From assembly GCF_029868325.1 (NCBI RefSeq), contig NZ_JARWNW010000316.1, positions 1 to 38,294 of the forward strand: a DNA stretch of 38,294 nt, written 5' to 3'. Positions 1 to 7,989 of the stretch are shown here, piece after piece. A program made the translations under genes and the position numbers. Below the pieces are notes generated by a model that was given only the letters and a program-made list of their open reading frames with translations, did not search any database and had not been told where the DNA came from. The DNA comes from Nocardia carnea (lineage in GTDB: Bacteria > Actinomycetota > Actinomycetes > Mycobacteriales > Mycobacteriaceae). The stretch's first letter is position 1. Each line of letters opens with the position of its first letter.

Positions 1-160
1 CCGCATCGACCAGCTGCTGCCCACCGAAGAGCAGCGCCGTCGCGTTCAGATCGATCTCCCGCTGCCGGAACACTCTGCGCTGCGCGGGGTCCCAGCCCAG
101 TCCCATCATCAAGAAGTCGATCCGCTCATTGCCGGCGGTAATCAATGGCAGAAAATCCAC
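1..160 (-). CDS. TerD-family protein, 5' part only
   Basis: The N-terminal part of a gene runs off the left edge on the minus strand. The translation contains GLGWDP, then EIDLNATALLF, then a hydrophobic turn (GGQQLVDA). This is the usual order at the start of TerD/TerZ domains, which bind calcium and belong to tellurite and stress-response systems. I chose the GTG at 160 because an AAAGGGGG Shine-Dalgarno-like run lies 4 bases upstream; an in-frame ATG at 175 would instead contain that run. The rest of the gene and any ter partners lie outside the window, so its role in tellurite resistance or general stress cannot be judged. Confidence 0.65.
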   Translation of the reverse strand, partial: MDFLPLITAGNERIDFLMMGLGWDPAQRRVFRQREIDLNATALLFGGQQLVDA

Positions 161-352
161 CGCGCCCCCTTTCATTCCGGCAACCGGGCGCGGTGGCGCC
201 GATCGCGTACGTATTGGTTCGCCCTCACCACTCTATGCGGGCCGGTTTCGCCGACAGTGTGACCACAAGAGCCTGTTTCGTCTCACATCCCCACGGAGAA
301 CGCACCCGACCGGATCGCCCGAGCCCTCGCCGAATTCTTCACGACGTAGTAC

Positions 353-769
353 TCAGGGGCGGTGTGCGGCCCCCGCGCCGCGCGCAGTGAGGAGGTCGGT
401 GAATTCCTCGGCGTAGGCGAGCTGGCGGCGCAGCCGCTCGCAGCTGTCCTCGGCTTTTGCCCGGCACTCACTCAGGAATTCGGTTGCGCGGGCACGCTGC
501 TCAGCGGTGGCTGTGGGGTTGTCGAGTGTGTCGAGGGAGTCCAGGAGCTGTTTCATCTCGGCGAGGGTGAAACCGAGTGGTTTCATACGCCGGATCACCA
601 GCAGCCGTGCGATATCGGCGTCGGTGTAGAGGCGGAAACCACCCGCGCTCCGCGCCGACGGTGTCACCAGGCCGGCCTCGTCGTAATGGCGGATCGTCTT
701 GATCGACAATTCGGTGGCCGCGGCGACCTGGCCGATCTGCAGGTGTGCGCGGGTGGTTTCCTGGGTCAT
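353..769 (-). CDS. MerR-family transcriptional regulator
   Basis: A 138-residue protein with a typical MerR N-terminal winged helix-turn-helix (IGQVAAATELSIKTIRHYDEAGLV, about residues 12-35, then GGFRLY in the wing) and a long C-terminal dimerisation helix rich in charged residues. I see no clear cysteine metal site: the two C-terminal cysteines (SECRAKAEDSCERL) are in the helix, not in a metal-loop pattern. Its ATG begins 1 base after the stop of the sulP gene, so the two are probably one transcript. MerR proteins usually twist over-long promoters into an active form, and a promoter with a 19-bp spacer lies upstream of sulP. Autoregulation of the sulP-merR pair is therefore likely. The signal molecule is unknown. 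Confidence 0.85.
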   Translation of the reverse strand: MTQETTRAHLQIGQVAAATELSIKTIRHYDEAGLVTPSARSAGGFRLYTDADIARLLVIRRMKPLGFTLAEMKQLLDSLDTLDNPTATAEQRARATEFLSECRAKAEDSCERLRRQLAYAEEFTDLLTARGAGAAHRP

Positions 770-770
770 C

Positions 771-2291
771 TCAGTGTGCTCCCACGAGGTGTCCGCTGAG
801 GCGGCCGTGGCGTTCTTCGGAGGCTTCGTTGAGCCCGATGATTTCCACGTTCTTACCCTTGGCCTCGTATTTGGTGGTGATCGCGTCCAGGGTCGCCACG
901 GTCGAGGCGTCCCAGATATGGGCTCCGGACATATCGATGATCACATTGTGCGGGTCACCGACGTAGTCGAACTGGTAGATCAGGTCGTTGCTGGAGGCGA
1001 AGAACAGCTCCCCCTGGACGCGGTAGACGCGGGTGCCGATATCGCCGTCGGCATCGATATCGGCCTCGTGCACCTTGACGACCTGCGTGAAGTGGGCGAC
1101 CCGGTGCGCGAAGGCGACCATCGCGGTGAGGACACCGACGACGACGCCGTAGGCGAGGTTGTGGGTGGCGACGGTGACCGCGACCGTGACCACCATGACC
1201 AGGGTTTCCGCGATCGGCATCCGCCGCAGCGTGGCGGGTGCGATGGAATGCCAGTCCATGGTCCCCACCGACACCATGATCATCACCGCGACCAGCGCCG
1301 CCATCGGGATCAGCGCGACCACATCGCCGAGACCCACGACCAGGATCAGCAGGAACAGCCCGGCCAGGAAGGTCGAGATCCGGGTGCGGGCGCCGGAGAC
1401 CTTCACGTTGATCATGGTCTGGCCGATCATCGCGCAGCCGCCCATACCGCCGAAGAAGCCGGTGACGATATTGGCCAGCCCCTGGCCCCAGCCCTCCCGG
1501 GTCTTGTCGGAGTGCGAATCGGTGATGTCGTCGACCAGTTTGGCGGTCATCAGCGATTCCATCAGCCCGACCAACGCCATCGCCAGCGCGTACGGGGCGA
1601 TGATGCTCAGCGTTTCCATATTCAGTGGCACGTCCGGGACGAGGAGCGACGGCAGGCTCGACGGCAGCTCGCCCTGGTCGCCGACATTCGGCACGTTCAG
1701 CGAGAACACGACGACCGCCGCGGTCAGCAGCACGATCGCGACCAGCGGCGCGGGCACCACCGTGCTCAACTTCGGCAGCAGCACGATGATCAGCAAACCG
1801 ACGGCGACCATCGGATACACCAGCCACGGGACCCCGAGCAGATGCGGTACCTGCGCCATGAAGATCATGATCGCCAGCGCGTTGACGAACCCGACCATCA
1901 CACTGCGCGGAACGAACCGCATCAGCTTCGCCACCCCGGCCACACTCAGCACCACCTGAATCACGCCCGCCAGAAGGACGGTCGCAATCAAGTAGTCGAG
2001 GCCGTACTCCTTGGCCACCGGTGCGACGACCAGCGCGATCGCCCCGGTCGCCGCGGAGATCATGGCCCGGCGGCCGCCGGTGATCGCGATGGTCACCGCC
2101 ATGGTGAACGAGGCGAACAGTCCGACGCGCGGATCGACGCCGGCGATAATAGAGAACGAGATCGCCTCCGGGATCAGCGCCAGCGCCACGACCAGGCCGG
2201 CCAGCACCTCTGTCCGCAACCGTTTCGGGCTGCGCAAGGCGGCCAGAGCCGAGCCTTCATCGCTCTCGGGTCGATGTGTCGTCGACACCAT
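771..2291 (-). CDS. SulP-family inorganic anion transporter with STAS domain
   Basis: A 506-residue membrane protein. The hydrophobic region (about residues 25-380) has the SulP pattern of 10 or more spans, beginning with LAGLVVALALIPEAISFSIIAGVDPRVGLFAS, the family signature. A cytoplasmic STAS domain follows (about 395-490, with VIIDMSGAHIWDASTVATLD). The family moves sulfate, bicarbonate or other anions by symport or exchange; the substrate here cannot be read from sequence, and no carbonic anhydrase gene lies beside it. The ATG at 2291 has GGAG 5 bases upstream; an in-frame GTG at 2297 overlaps that site and is less likely. It is followed by the merR gene after a 1-base gap. The leader from the candidate promoter is about 165 bases. 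Confidence 0.9.
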   Translation of the reverse strand: MVSTTHRPESDEGSALAALRSPKRLRTEVLAGLVVALALIPEAISFSIIAGVDPRVGLFASFTMAVTIAITGGRRAMISAATGAIALVVAPVAKEYGLDYLIATVLLAGVIQVVLSVAGVAKLMRFVPRSVMVGFVNALAIMIFMAQVPHLLGVPWLVYPMVAVGLLIIVLLPKLSTVVPAPLVAIVLLTAAVVVFSLNVPNVGDQGELPSSLPSLLVPDVPLNMETLSIIAPYALAMALVGLMESLMTAKLVDDITDSHSDKTREGWGQGLANIVTGFFGGMGGCAMIGQTMINVKVSGARTRISTFLAGLFLLILVVGLGDVVALIPMAALVAVMIMVSVGTMDWHSIAPATLRRMPIAETLVMVVTVAVTVATHNLAYGVVVGVLTAMVAFAHRVAHFTQVVKVHEADIDADGDIGTRVYRVQGELFFASSNDLIYQFDYVGDPHNVIIDMSGAHIWDASTVATLDAITTKYEAKGKNVEIIGLNEASEERHGRLSGHLVGAH

Positions 2292-2464
2292 CGGCACTCC
2301 GTTCCATACGTCAGGCGCACGCGGGCGCGACCGGACGAGGCCGGCGCGCGCAGGTGAGGAAGTTCGAGTAGAGGACCGAGTGGGAAACTCGATACGGATC
2401 GAATCCGATTCCGCCCGGCCACACTGCCGGAGGTACCGAGATCAGCAATCACTCAGCGAAACCA

Positions 2465-2495
2465 ACAATACCCTCCCGTAAGGGTAGAGTCGCAA
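2465..2495 (-). promoter_or_regulatory. Candidate MerR-type promoter of sulP-merR
   Basis: On the minus strand a -35 box TTGCGA (2495-2490) and a -10 box TATTGT (2470-2465) are separated by exactly 19 bases. The spacer carries the dyad TACCCT-6-AGGGTA (2469-2486). A 19-bp spacer with a central dyad is the hallmark of promoters activated by MerR proteins, and a merR gene lies at the end of the operon. This is seen in the sequence; that this regulator binds here is inferred. Confidence 0.6.
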
Positions 2496-2759
2496 GCTCC
2501 GGCGCCGAACCGTGTCCGACGTCTCATTTCCACGCGACCCGGTACCGACGTGAGCGGTCGCCGGAATCGGTGCGTGCTACCAGTCCACAGCTCGGGAACA
2601 GGGCTGACTTCGGTCGAAAACGGTAGCGAACCACCCAGACGCCCCGGCGGCACGCTGGGCTCGCAGCCTTGCGGTCGCCCCGGCATGCCAGTAGCTTCCG
2701 GCGGGTCCACCCGTCAGCGGAGGCGACCGAGGCCGATCCGCCCGGCCGAAGGAAGGGCC
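2496..2759 (+). other. Leader region of trkH, possibly structured
   Basis: About 260 bases lie between the sulP promoter and the likely trkH start. There is no convincing gene, although the trkH frame stays open back to 2550. The region has several short boxes in the order seen in c-di-AMP (ydaO/yuaA) riboswitches: GGGAAC near 2595, GGTAGCGAACC near 2625, and CCCGTCAGC near 2710 followed by GGAGGC. The match is loose and lacks the full UAACCUCG segment, so this is only a lead. Confidence 0.15.
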
Positions 2760-3836
2760 CTGAGTACTACACGTACGAGTTCCGGTGCCGTTCACCTCTT
2801 TCGTGGCCGCGAGCTTGCGCGCGCGTTCGGCAGCTGGTTGCGGCGACCGCGGCATCCCGCGCGGTTCGTGGTCTTCGGTTTCGGGGCGGCCACCGTGGTG
2901 GGCACCTTGCTGTTGATGCTGCCGATCGCGGCGGAGTCCAGAGCAGTCACCGATCCGGTCACGGCATTGTTCACCGCGGTGTCGGCGGTGTGTGTGACGG
3001 GCCTGGTAGTCGTGGACACCGAGAGCCATTGGTCGCTGTTCGGCGAGCTGGTGATTCTGGGATTGATCCAGGTCGGGGGCCTCGGGATCATGACCCTGGC
3101 CTCCCTGCTCGGTTTGCTGGTGGCGCGGCGGATGGGGTTGCGGATGCAGCTGATCGCGCAGACGGAGACCAAAACGGTGCGGCTCGGCGAGAGCCGGCGG
3201 GTGGTCACCGGGGTGATCCGGATGAGCCTGCTGGTGGAGGCGCTGGTGGCCGTCGCACTCGCGGCGCGGTTCATGATCGGCTACGGCGAACGCGGTTGGC
3301 ATGGGGTTTACCTGGGGGTGTTCCATGCGGTGTCGGCGTACAACAACGCCGGATTCGCGTTGTACCCGGACAGCCTGGTGGGTTACGCCACCGACCCGTG
3401 GATCATCGTGCCGATCTCACTGGCACTGGTCATCGGCGGCCTGGGATTCCCGGTGATCTTCGAAGTCGCCCGGTCACTGCGGCGGCAGCGGGTGCGTGGC
3501 GATCGATGGCGGCGATGGTCGCTGCACACCCGGATCACGCTGCTCACCTACGCCTTGTTGAGTGTGGTCGGCGTGGTCGCAGTGATCGCGTTCGAGTGGA
3601 CCAATCCGGGAACCTTGGGGCCGCTGGGTACTGCGCACAAGTTGCTGGTCGGCGGCTTCCACGGGCTCACACCCCGCACCGCGGGCTTCAACTCGCTCGA
3701 TATGGGGTCCATGCATTCGGCGACCCTGCTGATCAACGATGTGCTGATGTTCATCGGCGGAGGCAGTGCGGGCACGGCCGGCGGGATCAAAGTGACCACG
3801 TTCGCGCTGCTGGCGTTCGTGATCATGGTCGGGTAG
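2760..3836 (+). CDS. trkH: TrkH/KtrB-type potassium uptake membrane protein, C-terminally truncated
   Basis: The potassium-translocating subunit of a Trk/Ktr system. Three of the four pore-loop repeats are visible: SAVCVTGL, SAYNNAGF and LTPRTAGF. The fourth, usually near AFATVGLS, and the last helices are absent. The frame stops at FALLAFVIMVG after about 358 residues, where relatives run about 440-460. The next 28 bases already read as the N-terminal extension of TrkA. A deletion of about 300 bases across the trkH-trkA junction, natural or from assembly, explains this best. The protein as read should not form a working pore. The likely start is the CTG at 2760 (MSTTRTSSG) behind GAAGGAAGGG; no ATG or GTG fits better. 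Confidence 0.8.
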   Translation: MSTTRTSSGAVHLFRGRELARAFGSWLRRPRHPARFVVFGFGAATVVGTLLLMLPIAAESRAVTDPVTALFTAVSAVCVTGLVVVDTESHWSLFGELVILGLIQVGGLGIMTLASLLGLLVARRMGLRMQLIAQTETKTVRLGESRRVVTGVIRMSLLVEALVAVALAARFMIGYGERGWHGVYLGVFHAVSAYNNAGFALYPDSLVGYATDPWIIVPISLALVIGGLGFPVIFEVARSLRRQRVRGDRWRRWSLHTRITLLTYALLSVVGVVAVIAFEWTNPGTLGPLGTAHKLLVGGFHGLTPRTAGFNSLDMGSMHSATLLINDVLMFIGGGSAGTAGGIKVTTFALLAFVIMVG

Positions 3837-3864
3837 GGCACCGCGCAAGCAGAGCACCCGCGTC

Positions 3865-4500
3865 GTGGTGATCGGTCTCGGACGCTTCGGCGGTGCCCTG
3901 GCCCGCGAGCTGGTCACCCACGGCTCGGAAGTGCTCGCCATCGATTCCAACCCGGCACCGGTGCAGCAGTACTCCGATGAGCTCACCCATGTCGCGGTCG
4001 CCGACACCACGGATATGGAAGCCCTGGAACAGCTGGGGGTCCCTGATTTTCCGCACGCTGTGGTGGGGATCGGCTCCAACATGGAGGCCAGCATCCTGAC
4101 CACCTCACTGCTGGCCGACTTCCGGATACCGAAGATCTGGGCGAAGGCGACCAGCCGCCGCCACGGCCAGATCCTCGAACGAGTCGGCGCCCACCATATC
4201 GTGCTGCCCGAACACGATATGGGTGAGCGAGTGGCTCACCTGGTCACCGGCCGGATGATCGACTACATCGAACTCGACACCGACTACGCCATGGCCAAAA
4301 CCAGCGCGCCCCGGGCCAGTATCGGCAAAACCCTCACTGCCAGCGGCCTGCGTCGGCATTTCGATATCACCGTGGTCGCCATCAAACACCGCGGCGGCGA
4401 ATTCACCTACGCCACTGCCGATACCGTGGTCGCGGCGGGCGATGTGCTCATCGTGTCCGGTCGTATCGAAGAAGTCGAACGCTTCGCCGACCTCACCTGA
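3865..4500 (+). CDS. trkA: TrkA-type NAD-binding regulator of potassium uptake
   Basis: A 211-residue cytosolic gating subunit of the Trk/Ktr system. The N-terminal Rossmann (RCK-N) fold has GLGRFGGALA and, at the end of the second strand, the acidic LAIDSNP that reads the nucleotide ribose. The RCK-C domain covers about residues 130-211. The start is uncertain: GTG 3865 gives MVIGLGRFGG, yet the upstream codons PRKQSTRVV in the same frame look like normal TrkA N-terminus, with a stop at 3820 and no ATG in between. The original start codon was probably lost with the end of trkH. It lies 28 bases after the trkH stop, without a clear ribosome-binding site of its own. Confidence 0.85.
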   Translation: MVIGLGRFGGALARELVTHGSEVLAIDSNPAPVQQYSDELTHVAVADTTDMEALEQLGVPDFPHAVVGIGSNMEASILTTSLLADFRIPKIWAKATSRRHGQILERVGAHHIVLPEHDMGERVAHLVTGRMIDYIELDTDYAMAKTSAPRASIGKTLTASGLRRHFDITVVAIKHRGGEFTYATADTVVAAGDVLIVSGRIEEVERFADLT

Positions 4501-4579
4501 AACACCGCGTCCGCCGAGCGGGCCGCGACGGGCACGGACCGAGCAGCGAAACACGAAGCATCCCTACCACTGTGGGGCG

Positions 4580-5311
4580 TTATTCGCCGCGTGCGGGACC
4601 GATGAGGATATGCCAGGACCAGGACGAGTCGGGAATATCGGTGGCCGACCCCGCGAGCAGGTCGGTGGCGGTATCGGAGACCGGTCCCGTGAGCATGCCG
4701 ATGGTGGCGTCGATGATGTTGGCGATGAACAGCGCGCTACGCGCCGGATCGGCGTCCGCAGTGGGCTCGAGACCGGCGAGGGCACGGACCACGAGCGTCA
4801 TGCTGAGTGACAGCCGGGTGCGGACGACCGGCAGAGGCAGGTATGCGAGCTGATCGGCCAGCGCCGCGAACACCGCACGCACGCTGCTCGTGACGGCCGG
4901 GTCGGCGCCGGCGAGGGCCTCGACCCACGGGGGCGTCGAGGCGGCGGCGAGGAAACGCACATAGTGGCTACCGGGAGCGGTGGCTGTTTCGGCCAGTGGG
5001 CTGATGAGGGCATCGACGAGTTCGGGGATGCCGAGGCGGCGTGTGTCGTATCCCAGATCGGCGAGCATTGCCCAACGCCGACGGTCCACCTGACCGGTGT
5101 ACTGCTCGAAGATGGCCTGGACCAACCGTTCTTTACTGCCGAAATGGTATTGCGCAGCCACTTTGTTGCGCTGCCCGGCCGCTGCGGTCAGTTCGCGTAG
5201 GGACACCCCGTCGATGCCGCGTTCGGCGAACATGCGCATCGCTGTCGCGGCCAGGAGTTGCCGGGTGGAAGAGCTATCTGACACGACGACATCGTAGTGA
5301 CCGATCCTCAT
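4580..5311 (-). CDS. TetR-family repressor (divergent from DUF1254 gene)
   Basis: A 243-residue TetR/AcrR-type protein. The N-terminal helix-turn-helix reads RQLLAATAMRMFAERGIDGVSLRELTAAAGQRNKVAAQYHFGSKERLVQAIFEQY (about residues 14-68). The C-terminal part is a helical ligand-binding domain without obvious similarity to a known sensor. I chose the ATG at 5311 (MRIGHYDVV); the frame stays open upstream but that part is antisense to the DUF1254 gene and crosses the operator. The divergent arrangement and the 36-bp palindrome between the genes suggest that it represses both itself and the DUF1254 gene. Confidence 0.88.
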   Translation of the reverse strand: MRIGHYDVVVSDSSSTRQLLAATAMRMFAERGIDGVSLRELTAAAGQRNKVAAQYHFGSKERLVQAIFEQYTGQVDRRRWAMLADLGYDTRRLGIPELVDALISPLAETATAPGSHYVRFLAAASTPPWVEALAGADPAVTSSVRAVFAALADQLAYLPLPVVRTRLSLSMTLVVRALAGLEPTADADPARSALFIANIIDATIGMLTGPVSDTATDLLAGSATDIPDSSWSWHILIGPARGE

Positions 5312-5379
5312 CACCTGCCGCTGCGATGGATTCAGGCGTAATCGGCGATAGCCCACTGCGCGGGAACGGCAATTGACCG

Positions 5380-5415
5380 ACCTCTTAGTTAAGGCGTATG
5401 CCTTAACTAAGAGGT
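5380..5415. promoter_or_regulatory. Perfect 16-bp inverted repeat, candidate TetR operator
   Basis: Two perfectly complementary 16-base arms (ACCTCTTAGTTAAGGC and its complement) surround the spacer GTAT. The site lies between the divergent TetR and DUF1254 genes, 33 bases before the DUF1254 ATG. Its AT content stands out from the surrounding DNA. Position and symmetry fit an operator shared by both promoters; as RNA it could also fold as a hairpin. Confidence 0.75.
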
Positions 5416-5447
5416 GTTCATTTTCCGCGTAGAGGAGATTTTCCAGC

Positions 5448-6863
5448 ATGAGATCACTTCGAGGCCGCAGGGCCATGATCGCCGCCCTCCGCGGGCTGGC
5501 CGGCGCCGCCACGGTCGCCGCGCTGGCCACCGTCGCACCTCCTGCCACAGGGGGCGAACCCGGCATCGATTCCCATCGTGAAGCCACAATCCGGGCGGCC
5601 TACGACTACGCGTTCCCGCTGTACTTCCTGTCGAAGCTGCGGTGGGAGGCGCTGGAGACCAGTGGCGGGCGCACCAGTACCGAGCTCAATCGGTTCGCGC
5701 ACTCCCGGTCCGTGGCCGGACCTACGGACAAGTGGGCGAACGCCCCACTGGTCGACGGACTGTATTCGACCGCGTGGATCGACCTCACGCAAGGACCGGT
5801 ATACATCGACACCCCCGACACCGGGAACCGCTACTACGTACTGACCCTCATCGACTTCTACTCCAACACCTTCTCTTACACCGGCACCCGAGCAACCGGC
5901 AACCAGGCCCAGCGCCAACTACTCGTCGGACCGAACTGGAACGGCCGAGCCCCGGCCGGAGTACCGGTAGTACGCGCGACCACCAATGACGTCTACGTCA
6001 ACCTACGTGTCCAGACGAGCGGACCCGCCGACCAAGCGGCCGCCAATGCCGTCCAGGACGGCTTCGGCATCACCCCCGCACCCGGCGCCACCCCGGGTCC
6101 CCCGCTCGCCCGGGTCCGGCCCGGCACCGGACCCGAAAACTATCTCGCCGTGGTCAACCAGATGCTCACCCGCAATCCCCCGCCGGCCCACGATGATTCA
6201 CTGCTCCAGCAGTACCGCAAGGTCGGTATCTGCGGCGAGAAGTGCAGCTTCGACCAGCTGCCGAAGCCGACGCAGCAAACCTGGCACGACGTGTACCCGA
6301 GCCTGGGCAAATACATGGAGCAGTACGCCGCCGCGACCGCACAGGCCAAGAGCTGGTTCGACTACAGCCCACCCGGATCCCTGTTGGGCACCACCGAACA
6401 GCGCGACTACGCCCTGCGCGCGCTGGCCATCGGCAGCGGTACCGGCATGCTCGGCCTGCGCCGCGAGGAAGCCAACTACTGGATCACCTTCACCGACGGT
6501 GACGGCGAGTACATGACCGGTGACAAGTCGTACACACTGCGGCTGCCGCAGGCCGGAATCCCCTCGGAGGCGTTCTGGTCGGTCTCGCTCTACGAGGTCG
6601 GCCAGGACGGCCAGTTCCTGACCCCGAATCCGATCAACCGCTACCACATCTCCAGCGATACCCCGGGAATGGCCTCGGGCCCCGAAGGGGGTGTCGACAT
6701 CTGGATCCAGTCGGACGAACCACAGGACGCCGACCGGAAGGCCACCTGGCTACCGGCCCCCGCGAACGGCAAGGCATTCATTCTGTTCGCCCGCTCCTAC
6801 ATTCCGGGACCCGAAGTAATTTCCGGTGAATTCCGCATTCCGGCGGTCACCGTGCACGGATGA
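5448..6863 (+). CDS. Exported DUF1254/DUF1214 protein
   Basis: A 471-residue protein. The N-terminus (MRSLRGRRAMIAALRGLAGAATVAALATVAPPATGG) has a basic start, a hydrophobic core and a small-residue end, as in a Sec signal peptide. DUF1254 follows at about residues 45-180 (YDYAFPLYF, DTGNRYYVLTLIDFYSNTF), and DUF1214 at about 340-460 (GDGEYMTGDKSYTLRLP...FWSVSLYE, WLPAPANGKAFILFARSY). The pair of domains is common in actinobacteria and proteobacteria, but no enzymatic role is established. The start has GAGGAG about 9 bases upstream. It is alone in its operon, ends in a bidirectional hairpin, and is probably controlled by the TetR protein through the 36-bp palindrome. Confidence 0.88.
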   Translation: MRSLRGRRAMIAALRGLAGAATVAALATVAPPATGGEPGIDSHREATIRAAYDYAFPLYFLSKLRWEALETSGGRTSTELNRFAHSRSVAGPTDKWANAPLVDGLYSTAWIDLTQGPVYIDTPDTGNRYYVLTLIDFYSNTFSYTGTRATGNQAQRQLLVGPNWNGRAPAGVPVVRATTNDVYVNLRVQTSGPADQAAANAVQDGFGITPAPGATPGPPLARVRPGTGPENYLAVVNQMLTRNPPPAHDDSLLQQYRKVGICGEKCSFDQLPKPTQQTWHDVYPSLGKYMEQYAAATAQAKSWFDYSPPGSLLGTTEQRDYALRALAIGSGTGMLGLRREEANYWITFTDGDGEYMTGDKSYTLRLPQAGIPSEAFWSVSLYEVGQDGQFLTPNPINRYHISSDTPGMASGPEGGVDIWIQSDEPQDADRKATWLPAPANGKAFILFARSYIPGPEVISGEFRIPAVTVHG

Positions 6864-6897
6864 CGAGCCGCGGCAAGGCATTTCGAAGAGCCGAAAA

Positions 6898-6943
6898 AGA
6901 ACAGCAGGTCAAACCCTATTGTCCTGGCCTGACCTGCTGTTCT
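6898..6943. terminator. Bidirectional hairpin between convergent genes
   Basis: Perfect 14-base arms (AGAACAGCAGGTCA and complement) enclose an 18-base loop. It lies between the convergent DUF1254 and hydrolase genes, so it can end both transcripts. A closely related element sits beside the tRNA-Asn gene at 24651-24696. Confidence 0.7.
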
Positions 6944-6977
6944 GAGGGAGGGTCGAGACCGAATACCCCATTCGTCG

Positions 6978-7841
6978 TCAGCGGGCGAGTCGATGCCTGG
7001 CCAGGTACTGGCCGACGACCTGGTTGAACTCCTCGGCGTGTTCGACCTGGGACCAGTGGCCGCACCGGCCGAAGATGTACGCGTCGGCATTCGGGATGGT
7101 GTGCAGCAACTCCCACGTTCGCGAAACAGGAATGACCTCGTCCTGCGCGCCGTGGATCAACAGCACCGGGACCTGCACCGTGGACAAAGCGGCGAAGTCC
7201 AGCGGTAGCGCTTCCCGGTCCCGGTCGCGGGCCGCGACCACCTGGAGGAGGCGATCCGACGCGGTGTCGTTGAGCGCGGCTCGGTAGCGCAGGCCCACCA
7301 GTTCGTCGGTGATCAGGGAGGTGTCCACCACGAACTGCTCCAGGGTGCGGCGAATGCCGGCTTCGGATAGTTCGGGCGTGGAATGACCCGCCAGGGCCGC
7401 CGTCTTCTTCGCGCCGCCGGTGCCCATCGACACTATTCCCAGCAGGCGCTCGGGAAAGTCGATGGCGAACTGCAGGGCCACCCAGCCGCCGATGGAATTT
7501 CCGACGATCCACGTCTTATCGATACCGAGGGCGTCCAGCACGCGCACCACGTGACGGACCCATTCCCGGATACCGTATTCGGTGCCGGGCGCCACGACGG
7601 TCTGGCCGTAGCCGATGGAGTCGATTGCGATGCAGCGGCCCTGTTCGGCGATCCGGGGTAAGTTCAGCCACCAGTTGGCGGCAGCGGTGACTCCGGTTCC
7701 GGAACCGTGCAGAAACAGGATCGGGGTGCCGGACCCCAGTTCGTGGTAGTGGGTGAGTTCGCGTTCACCGGTCTGCAGCCACTTGTCTTCCAGACCGAAG
7801 AAGGCATCGGTCCGGTAGTCGGGAATTTGCAGGGTTGTCAT
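6978..7841 (-). CDS. Alpha/beta hydrolase, meta-cleavage-product hydrolase type
   Basis: A 287-residue alpha/beta hydrolase of the MhpC/BphD kind, which cuts the C-C bond of ring-opened dienoates. The oxyanion motif HGSGTG is at 45-50, the nucleophile elbow GNSIGG puts Ser at 116, and Asp234 (HGAQDEV) and His262 (CGHWSQVEH) complete the triad. The ATG at 7841 follows AAAGGA; the ATG at 7856 includes that ribosome-binding site and is rejected. It is the last gene of the catabolic operon, 148 bases after the amidase gene. The operon contains a ring-cleaving dioxygenase, which supports a role on its product, but amide or ester hydrolysis remains possible in this fold. Confidence 0.88.
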   Translation of the reverse strand: MTTLQIPDYRTDAFFGLEDKWLQTGERELTHYHELGSGTPILFLHGSGTGVTAAANWWLNLPRIAEQGRCIAIDSIGYGQTVVAPGTEYGIREWVRHVVRVLDALGIDKTWIVGNSIGGWVALQFAIDFPERLLGIVSMGTGGAKKTAALAGHSTPELSEAGIRRTLEQFVVDTSLITDELVGLRYRAALNDTASDRLLQVVAARDRDREALPLDFAALSTVQVPVLLIHGAQDEVIPVSRTWELLHTIPNADAYIFGRCGHWSQVEHAEEFNQVVGQYLARHRLAR

Positions 7842-7989
7842 CGAGCTTCCTTTCACGGGATGAGCGGCGATCCGGGCTCACACACGCCGCTGGCGGAATG
7901 GGGTCCATCCGTCCTCGGCCGACCCCGATGACATCCCGGTTTGCTGCCGTGGGAAATGCTTCTCCGGGTTTCTGTGCCGGCCGGTCGGT

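Noticed and set aside
699..2357. A 552-codon open frame on the plus strand opposite sulP
   Set aside because: It is rich in Asp, His, Arg and Gln with no domain, and mirrors the third codon positions of sulP. It is the usual shadow frame in high-GC DNA.
2174..2452. A cysteine-containing minus-strand frame starting near the sulP transcript start, as a possible leader peptide for sulfur control
   Set aside because: It runs 120 bases into sulP in another frame, its cysteines lie within that overlap, and it has no ribosome-binding site. This is unlike known short cysteine leader peptides.
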